The position numbers were made by a program, and so were the translations under genes. This document shows, piece by piece, positions 15,154 to 20,370 of a stretch of DNA of 20,370 nt (position 1 is the stretch's first letter; every line of letters begins with the position of its first letter). Origin of the DNA: HGM11416 sp964532155 (GTDB lineage: Bacteria; Bacillota; Clostridia; Christensenellales; Borkfalkiaceae); the NCBI GenBank assembly GCA_964532155.1, contig CAZHGN010000025.1, forward strand, positions 1 through 20,370, read 5' to 3'. The notes under the pieces are model-generated. The model ran no database searches and was not told the origin of the DNA. It was given only the letters and a program-made list of their open reading frames with translations.

Positions 15154-15840
15154 ATGGAATCAAAGGGGAAAAGACAATCATTTTTTATTAAGAATATCTA
15201 TTATTTCGTAATCGCGTTTATATTGCTCGCGGCGATTGCGGTAACGGTAGTGCTCGTCGCTACCGACAGTAACGACGGCATTATCGGCTCGCTCGATACC
15301 GGCGGCACGGTCGAAAAACCGCAGGACGATACTCTAAAGCCCGAAGAACCGAGCGACAATGACGGCGATAACCTGCCAATCGAAAAGCCCGAGGAACCCG
15401 ACGTCAAACCGACGGTAAAGGTGACCTTTACTTTGCCGGTCGACGGAGCGACCGTTTTGACCGACTACACCGCGACGTCCGTCGTGTATAACAAAACGCT
15501 CAACGTTTATACGGGGCATTTGGCAATAGATTTTTCGGCGGCGGCGGGTACGCCCGTCAAGGCAGTTTACGGCGGCGTGGTCGAGAGCGTGGAAACGTCG
15601 TATCTTACCGGCACGACCATAACGATTTCGCACGAAAACGGTCTTAAAACGGTATATAATTCGGTCGAGGCCGACGAAACGCTAACCGCCGGAACTAAGG
15701 TCGAGCAGGGGCGGCAAATAGGTACCGTTTCCGACAATAACAAGCAAGAGTACAAGGACGGACCGCATCTGCATTTCGAGGTGTACGAAAACGGCAAAAA
15801 GATTTCGCCGTATAAATATTTAGCCGTGCAAGAAAAATAG
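15154..15840 (+). CDS. Membrane-anchored M23 (LytM-fold) protein, SpoIIQ-like
   Basis: This 228-residue protein has a short basic cytoplasmic tail, one membrane helix (about 15-36), an acidic proline-rich linker (about 45-88) and an M23 domain (about 90-225). The zinc ligands H122 and D126 (GHLAID) and H207 (PHLHFEV) are present. The usual catalytic histidine in the YxH motif is missing: the sequence reads VYNSVE. The architecture, the YNS replacement and the insert before HLHFEV (NNKQEYKDG) resemble SpoIIQ, the forespore half of the SpoIIQ-SpoIIIAH channel in sporulating Firmicutes. The frame is open from 15055, but AAGGAGG at 15141-15147 fixes ATG 15154. A general cell-wall regulator of the M23 family is the alternative. 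Confidence 0.85.
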   Translation: MESKGKRQSFFIKNIYYFVIAFILLAAIAVTVVLVATDSNDGIIGSLDTGGTVEKPQDDTLKPEEPSDNDGDNLPIEKPEEPDVKPTVKVTFTLPVDGATVLTDYTATSVVYNKTLNVYTGHLAIDFSAAAGTPVKAVYGGVVESVETSYLTGTTITISHENGLKTVYNSVEADETLTAGTKVEQGRQIGTVSDNNKQEYKDGPHLHFEVYENGKKISPYKYLAVQEK

Positions 15841-15972
15841 TCGACGCGGCTTGGAACGGACAATTGCGAAAGCGCTTTAGAAAGTGATTTTAAAAGACAA
15901 TCGCATAGTGCAAATTGCTCGAATATAGTATAAAATTTAAAGCCGCGCAATATTATTTTGTGAGGCTTTTTT

Positions 15973-17352
15973 ATGTTTTTAAAAGTTAATTTTTTAAAAA
16001 ACGCATTACGCCGCGCGGCTGTTTTGCTTGTGAGCGTTATTGCCTTTTGTTTGTGTTTGTCGGGGTGCTCGACTACCGCCGCTAAAAATCAAAAAGGGGG
16101 CTATAGGCTCGTTATCGACTATTTCGATAAGGTTTTGAGTGTAAACGCCGAGTATATTGCAGGGGAAGAGGACGAGCAAAAAGAACTTGTTTTTTGCTTT
16201 TATCCGGCAGTGATAGCCGAAAGTTTTAGTATAAACGGCGTTGCGGTTAACGGCATCCCGAACGAGCCGACTTTTTTCGGCGAAAACGGCGAATTTGTTT
16301 CGGTAAGCGCCGAAAAACCGTTTAGGGCTGGCGACGTCGTTTGTTTCGATTATACCCTCGTTTTGCGCGAGTGCGGAGATAGACTTGGGATTACCGAGCA
16401 TACCGTTAATCTTGCGGCGTTTTATCCGATGAAATGCGTTTTCGACGGCGGCTTCGTAACGCATCCATATTCAAGGTTCGGGGATCCGTTTTATTGCGAG
16501 TTTAACAGCTACGAAATTAAGCTTTCCGTGCCGTCCGTATACGCCGTCGCTTGCGGATTCTATCCTACCGAATGCAACGTTATGGGCGAAAAAACCGAAT
16601 ACGTATACCAAAATAATTATATAAGAAACTTTGCCGTCTGCTTATCTGCCGAGTTTAACGTGTTGACCGAAAGCCGCAACGGTCACACCGTCGGTTACTA
16701 TTATTACGATGACGAAAATCCCGAAAAAACGCTCGAAACGGTTGCGGACGCGCTAGATTATTTTTGCGGACAAATCGGCGATTACGCTTATGATATTCTT
16801 AATTTTGCGCAAAGCCCGTACGACAGCGGCGGAATGGAATATTCGGCGTTCTTCGTCTTGGGCGAAAGTACGTCGCAAAAAGAATATCTTCGTGCCGCCG
16901 CGCACGAAACGGCACACCAGTGGTTCCCGATCGCGGTTGGCTCGGATGAATATGAGAGAGGCGCTTTCGACGAGGGGCTTGTCGAGTTTTTGACTCGAGC
17001 GTTTGTTAAAAACAAGGATGGCGTTTATGCCGAAGAACTTTTTGCTCTGGCGCAAGCCTTTTACGAGGGGTATAAAAATAGCGGCAAAAACCTTGACGGA
17101 GAGCCTTTAACCAAGGGCGTTCCGCTCGATTGTTATTCGTCTTTATACGAGTACGCTGCCGTTGCATACGCCGCGTCGTCAATTGCGTTCGAGAACTTAT
17201 GCGTTAACTTAGGCGAAAAAACATTTTATAATGCTTTAAGCCGCTTTTACGAAAATAACCGCTTTAAAAACGCGTCCGCAACCGACTTTTTCAAAGCTTT
17301 TCCTATAAACGTTAGGCGAAAAGCCGAAAAAATTGCCCGATCTTACGTCTAA
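15973..17352 (+). CDS. Lipoprotein M1-type (gluzincin) metallopeptidase
   Basis: This 459-residue protein begins with a lipoprotein signal: a basic start, a hydrophobic stretch, then lipobox LSGC with the cysteine at residue 32. It should be anchored outside the cell. The zinc motif HETAH (H311, E312, H315) is followed after 18 residues by E334 in FDEGLVEF, the HEXXH-X18-E pattern of M1 aminopeptidases. GGMEYS (286-291) corresponds to the GAMEN substrate motif of that family. The N-terminal half is beta-rich, as in M1. It lacks the long C-terminal helical domain of classical aminopeptidase N, so it is a compact version; the substrate is unknown. TGAGG at 15961-15965 lies 7 bases before the start. 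Confidence 0.9.
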   Translation: MFLKVNFLKNALRRAAVLLVSVIAFCLCLSGCSTTAAKNQKGGYRLVIDYFDKVLSVNAEYIAGEEDEQKELVFCFYPAVIAESFSINGVAVNGIPNEPTFFGENGEFVSVSAEKPFRAGDVVCFDYTLVLRECGDRLGITEHTVNLAAFYPMKCVFDGGFVTHPYSRFGDPFYCEFNSYEIKLSVPSVYAVACGFYPTECNVMGEKTEYVYQNNYIRNFAVCLSAEFNVLTESRNGHTVGYYYYDDENPEKTLETVADALDYFCGQIGDYAYDILNFAQSPYDSGGMEYSAFFVLGESTSQKEYLRAAAHETAHQWFPIAVGSDEYERGAFDEGLVEFLTRAFVKNKDGVYAEELFALAQAFYEGYKNSGKNLDGEPLTKGVPLDCYSSLYEYAAVAYAASSIAFENLCVNLGEKTFYNALSRFYENNRFKNASATDFFKAFPINVRRKAEKIARSYV

Positions 17353-17367
17353 TCAAGCCGAAATTGC

Positions 17368-17396
17368 TTGCAAACAGAGTGGTATAAGGGTATAAT
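17368..17396 (+). promoter_or_regulatory. Promoter of the FmdB-type gene
   Basis: TTGCAA (17368-17373) and a perfect TATAAT (17391-17396) are separated by 17 bases. It is 15 bases after the stop codon of the M1 gene, so the small zinc-ribbon gene is transcribed independently. Confidence 0.75.
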
Positions 17397-17408
17397 AATT
17401 GTGATAGC

Positions 17409-17433
17409 AAGCGTTTTTATCGTTTTAACGCTT
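17409..17433 (+). promoter_or_regulatory. Leader hairpin before the FmdB-type gene
   Basis: AAGCGTT and AACGCTT form a 7-bp stem with an 11-base loop, between the promoter and the AAAGGAG ribosome site (17437-17443). It leaves the ribosome site free and may stabilise the mRNA. Confidence 0.45.
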
Positions 17434-17447
17434 ACAAAAGGAGAATT

Positions 17448-17645
17448 ATGCCCCTTTACGAATTTAGTTGTCCCAAGTGCGGAAAAAGAACAGAAGAATT
17501 TGTGCGTAGCTTTGACGCAGTATTGCCTTGCCCGGATTGCGGCGAACCTATGGAACGCGTTTATAGCGGAAAAGTTTATTCGTCAACAGGTAAAAAGTCG
17601 GGCGGTTGCAGCGGTGATTGCAAGCATTGCAGCGGTTGCAAATAG
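17448..17645 (+). CDS. FmdB-family zinc-ribbon protein
   Basis: This 65-residue protein starts MPLYEFSCPKCGKRTEEF and carries a second CPDC pair at residues 28-31, the two-knuckle zinc ribbon of the FmdB family of putative regulatory proteins. The middle EPMERVYSGKVYSS is also typical. The tail GGCSGDCKHCSGCK adds four more cysteines, as in many clostridial members, and could bind a second metal. Its function is not established. AAAGGAG ends 4 bases before the ATG. It has its own promoter and terminator and is therefore monocistronic. Confidence 0.9.
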   Translation: MPLYEFSCPKCGKRTEEFVRSFDAVLPCPDCGEPMERVYSGKVYSSTGKKSGGCSGDCKHCSGCK

Positions 17646-17675
17646 CCGATAATCGACCTATAGGTCGGTTTTTGC
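17645..17675 (+). terminator. Terminator of the FmdB-type gene, containing dispersed repeat copy 3
   Basis: The perfect 14-base palindrome CGACCTATAGGTCG (17654-17667) is followed by GTTTTTG, so it can act as an intrinsic terminator. Bases 17645-17664 are the reverse complement of the dispersed repeat found at 10972 and 12781, here extended to a full palindrome. Confidence 0.6.
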
Positions 17676-17794
17676 CGTAAAACTCGTTATGTTTCGCATA
17701 AAAATTACGTGCGAGTTTCACTTTTGTTTGCAATACGAATATTGTTTAATCGTTTATCGAAAGTTGATATAAATGAATAGTAAGGAGCAAAAAA

Positions 17795-18208
17795 ATGACA
17801 AACGAAGAATTAAAATTTTATCCCGCGCATCCGTCCGGCGTTAAAACGCATCAAATTGAAACGACGGCAATGCCCGTTTTGGATCAGACGGCGCCGTTTG
17901 ACGTTAAAACGCTTTGCGCGGAATTTGCCGCCGACGAAAGCGCTTTTTTCGAGAAGTACGTTGATAAGAGATTTCAGGTGACCGGAATTGCCAAGAAGGT
18001 CGGACCGGATATTCATAACAAACCGTCGATTGAAATTTCCGATAGCGTGACCGGTCAAACGTATGCGTTGGTCATTTTTCCGACGAGCGAGCATTATAAA
18101 AAAGTTTCCGTCGGCGATAGGGTGGTTGTCCGTGCGAACTATCTTGTGATGAGTAACCACTACGGCACGGTTATGAAATTCAGTGAATTGCTTTCTTGCA
18201 CGAAGTAA
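17795..18208 (+). CDS. Small soluble OB-fold-like protein
   Basis: This 137-residue protein has no signal peptide or membrane helix. The segment from about residue 55 (DKRFQVTGIAKKVGPDIHNKP) through SVGDRVVVRANYLV and VMKFSELLSC resembles the tRNA_anti-like OB-fold pattern, in which a 'V-G-V' strand is followed by a 'G-D-V-V-G' strand and a final 'L-x-x-C'. Such proteins are predicted to bind nucleic acid or other ligands, but no function can be assigned. Residues 1-50 are not recognised. AAGGAG at 17782-17787 lies 7 bases before the ATG. It may be cotranscribed with the two amidohydrolase genes that follow after 56 bases. Confidence 0.75.
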   Translation: MTNEELKFYPAHPSGVKTHQIETTAMPVLDQTAPFDVKTLCAEFAADESAFFEKYVDKRFQVTGIAKKVGPDIHNKPSIEISDSVTGQTYALVIFPTSEHYKKVSVGDRVVVRANYLVMSNHYGTVMKFSELLSCTK

Positions 18209-18264
18209 AGGAAGGGCGCGTGTCGCAAAGCGCCTTACGCGGCGCAAGAAAAATAGGTGATTTT

Positions 18265-19266
18265 ATGAGCGCAAGCGATAAATTCGTTTTAAATTGCCCT
18301 ATATTCGACGGAGAAAAAGTGATGGAAAGCGCTTCCGTCGTGGTAGAAAACGGTGTGATTATCGCCGTAGACAAAGCAGAGCATGCAGATTTGCACGGTT
18401 TTCTTATGCCCGGGCTTATAGACGCGCATACGCATATTTGCACCGAGCGGCAAATCGACGAAATGCTGCAAAACGGTGTCGTGGCGGCTTGCGACGTCGC
18501 TGCTTCCGTCGCCCTTGTCGAGCAATCGCGGCGTTTTAAAATTGTTTCTTCGGCGGGTATGACGTTTGGAACGCTGAGCGGAAAATCTTACGTAAAAAAA
18601 GCGATAAAAAACGGCGCCGCATATATAAAAGTATTGCTTTTTGAGCCGAATTTGATGCCGAAAAACAGTTTGAAAGAAATCTGCGCCGCCGCACACGAAA
18701 ACGGAAAGAAGGTCGCCGTGCACGCAACTTCGGTAAAAGCCGTACGAATGGCGGTGGATTGCGGTGCGGATATTTTGCTTCACGTGCCCATTAAGGAAGA
18801 GTACCCTTTGGACCTTGCTGAAACGATAGCGGCGAAAGGTATCGTCGTTGCGCCGACTCTCGTTATGATGCAAACTTTCGCAAATAGCGGAAGAAACGGA
18901 TATGAGACGGAGCATTTTCAAAACGCAAAAAACGCCGTTCGATTGTTGCACGAACAAAGCGTTTCTATTCTTGCCGCTACCGACGCGAACGACGGCTCGT
19001 TTGCTCCGTCCGTTGCGTACGGTTCGTCGTTGCATGCGGAAATGGCGCTTTTGGCGCAATGCGGAATGACCGAAACGGAAGTTTTGGCAAGCGCGACAAT
19101 TAAGATTGCAAAAGCGTTTGGCATAAAAGGGTTAGGTTCGATTGCCGTTGGACAAAAGGCTACGTTTACTCTCGTTGACGGCCGCCCCGATAAACGCATA
19201 ACGGATACGCAAAACGTTTTGCGGACGTGGATTGACGGTCAGCCGATTTCGCGAGGAAAGATATGA
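18265..19266 (+). CDS. Metal-dependent amidohydrolase, imidazolonepropionase-like
   Basis: This 333-residue cytoplasmic hydrolase has a composite beta domain at both ends around a TIM barrel. The metal-binding pattern of the superfamily is visible: HTH (H55, H57) in GLIDAHTHI, a candidate bridging K122 in YIKVLLFEP, H153 in VAVHAT, H173 in LLHVP and D240 in LAATDAND. The closing segment GLGSIAVGQKATFTLVDGRP is typical of imidazolonepropionase- and prolidase-like members. The substrate is unknown. The open frame extends to 18196 and overlaps the preceding gene, but AGGTGA at 18255-18260 supports ATG 18265. It overlaps the next gene by 4 bases (ATGA), so the pair is translationally coupled. Confidence 0.88.
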   Translation: MSASDKFVLNCPIFDGEKVMESASVVVENGVIIAVDKAEHADLHGFLMPGLIDAHTHICTERQIDEMLQNGVVAACDVAASVALVEQSRRFKIVSSAGMTFGTLSGKSYVKKAIKNGAAYIKVLLFEPNLMPKNSLKEICAAAHENGKKVAVHATSVKAVRMAVDCGADILLHVPIKEEYPLDLAETIAAKGIVVAPTLVMMQTFANSGRNGYETEHFQNAKNAVRLLHEQSVSILAATDANDGSFAPSVAYGSSLHAEMALLAQCGMTETEVLASATIKIAKAFGIKGLGSIAVGQKATFTLVDGRPDKRITDTQNVLRTWIDGQPISRGKI

Positions 19267-20258
19267 AAATAATTACTATAGAAGAACACGTTCACTTAAA
19301 AAAACTTAGTCAAACGCTGGCTAAATATTATAACGAGGACAGCGAAAACGCCAAAGATGCAGGCGGCAAAGACTTGCCGTATTTTCCCGATTTTCGTTTG
19401 TATGACGAAGACGGAATTTGCGAGCGAATTGCCGACATGGATTGCTTCGGCATAGACAAGCAAATTTTATCTTGCCCGGCGCAAACGCAAATTTTGGATA
19501 AAAAGGAAGCCGCCGCTTCCGTGAAGGAAGCGAACGACGATTTACTTGCTATTATTCAAAAACACAAGGCGCGTTTTGGCGGATTCGGTCTTCTTCCGTG
19601 GAGCGATATAGACGCCTCGGTAAAAGAAATTCATCGGCTGAGCGCTTTGGGTTTTGACGGAGTGTTGCTATCGGGCAGACCGTCTATAGACCCCGTGTTT
19701 TTAGACGACGAAAGATATTTGCCGATTTTGCGCGCGTTGGAAGAAACGAATACGCCCTTATACTTGCATCCTGCTCCGCCGCTGAAAAGCGTGCAAGAGC
19801 GATATTACGGCGGGCTCGGCGAACAATTAAGCGCGAGATTGTCGTTATACGGTTGGGGTTGGCATAACGAAGTTGGCGTTCAGTGCGTTCGTATGATACT
19901 TTCCGGCGTGTTTGAAAAGTTTCCGAAGCTGCAGGTGATTGTAGGACATTGGGGAGAGTTCGTGCCCTTCTTTTTGTCAAGATTAGATCAAGCGTTGCCC
20001 AAAAAAGTGACCAAAAATAAAAAGACGATTACAGAAACGTTTAAAAATAATTTTTACGTTACGCCGAGCGGAATATTCGATTATCCGCAGTTAAAGTTTT
20101 GTATAGATACGTTGGGCGCGGATAGAATTATATATTCCGTAGATTTTCCGTTTATTCTAAACGACGAAGCGAAAAGCTATATCGAAAATGCGCCGATCGG
20201 GCAAGAAGAAAAAGAATTGATTGCTTACAAAAACGCCGAACGGCTATTCGAGTGGTGA
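19263..20258 (+). CDS. Amidohydrolase-2 family protein (gamma-resorcylate/ACMSD decarboxylase-like)
   Basis: This 331-residue TIM-barrel protein belongs to the Amidohydro_2 group, which includes 2-amino-3-carboxymuconate semialdehyde and gamma-resorcylate decarboxylases. Residues in the metal site are visible: ITIEEHVHL at the start (E7/E8, H9), LYLHPAPP (H169), VIVGHWGEFVPF (H229) and IIYSVDFPF (D294). The stretches YGWGWHNEVGVQCVRMILSGVFEKFPKLQ and the closing KNAERLFEW are also typical of decarboxylase-like members. The true reaction could be decarboxylation or hydrolysis of a small aromatic or cyclic compound. The gene starts inside the end of the previous one, with GAGGAAAG just upstream as ribosome site. 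Confidence 0.88.
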   Translation: MKIITIEEHVHLKKLSQTLAKYYNEDSENAKDAGGKDLPYFPDFRLYDEDGICERIADMDCFGIDKQILSCPAQTQILDKKEAAASVKEANDDLLAIIQKHKARFGGFGLLPWSDIDASVKEIHRLSALGFDGVLLSGRPSIDPVFLDDERYLPILRALEETNTPLYLHPAPPLKSVQERYYGGLGEQLSARLSLYGWGWHNEVGVQCVRMILSGVFEKFPKLQVIVGHWGEFVPFFLSRLDQALPKKVTKNKKTITETFKNNFYVTPSGIFDYPQLKFCIDTLGADRIIYSVDFPFILNDEAKSYIENAPIGQEEKELIAYKNAERLFEW

Positions 20259-20352
20259 TAAAAAGCCGGGCAAATATCCGCACTGTGATGGGTAAAACTT
20301 GAATCGAATTCGGCAATGAAGCGATATCGAGCGAAAAGGTGTTAGTCTTCGT

Positions 20353-20370
20353 GGAGGATTTCGCTTATGA
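20353..20370 (+). other. Possible start of a further gene, cut by the window edge
   Basis: GGAGG at 20353-20357 lies 9 bases before ATG 20367, and only the first codon is in the window. The 94 bases between the amidohydrolase stop and this site show no terminator, so cotranscription is possible. The product cannot be known. Confidence 0.35.

Noticed and set aside
15949..15971. Hairpin sequestering the ribosome site of the M1 gene
   Set aside because: AAAGCC/GGCTTT gives only six pairs around a large loop; too weak to claim regulation.
17368..17652. 94-residue frame overlapping the FmdB-type gene
   Set aside because: It begins in the promoter, has no ribosome site and overlaps the clear zinc-ribbon gene in another frame.
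18289..19059. 256-residue minus-strand reading frame
   Set aside because: It lies wholly antisense to the amidohydrolase gene, which has all its metal-binding residues; its composition is that of a shadow frame.

Overview
The window looks like chromosomal DNA from an uncultured clostridial (Bacillota) bacterium, probably from an animal gut. This rests on the glgC-glgD pairing of ADP-glucose pyrophosphorylase subunits, which is characteristic of Firmicutes, on strong AGGAGG-type ribosome binding sites, on TTGnnn/TATAAT promoters, on a SpoIIQ-like M23 protein and on a moderate GC content. The exact lineage is an inference; no rRNA or tRNA gene is visible.

Bases 1-6561 hold a tight glycogen operon: glgC, glgD (1-base overlap), glgA and glgP, closed by a strong intrinsic terminator. 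Next is a cytoplasmic GH13 alpha-glucan hydrolase (6565-8388). Together they make ADP-glucose, extend glucan, phosphorolyse it and hydrolyse dextrins. No branching enzyme (glgB) lies in the window; it may be upstream or elsewhere. GlgA carries an unusual 85-residue Lys/Ala-rich N-terminal extension. The transcription-associated RNA-binding protein Tex follows (8499-10667).

Bases 10668-12838 are the accessory-looking part. A noncoding stretch of about 530 bases carries a terminator, a multi-hairpin segment that can fold as one closed multibranched structure, a copy of a short dispersed repeat, and three repeats on an exact 33-bp pitch that end just before the promoter of an AT-richer AAA ATPase gene of the ATPase/DUF4143 type. 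After that gene come a REP-like palindrome, a second dispersed-repeat copy and a bidirectional terminator shared with a convergent MATE transporter gene.

Bases 12839-15840 hold the MATE gene (minus strand), a divergent promoter region with both -35 boxes in an inverted repeat, a small membrane-anchored protein resembling YwmB, and the SpoIIQ-like M23 protein. The last two suggest a remnant of the ywmB...spoIIQ sporulation neighbourhood.

Bases 15973-20258 hold a lipoprotein M1-type metallopeptidase, an FmdB-type zinc ribbon with its own promoter and terminator (the terminator contains the third dispersed-repeat copy), an OB-fold-like small protein, and two amidohydrolases of different families whose genes overlap by 4 bases. 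The start of a further gene may lie at the very end.
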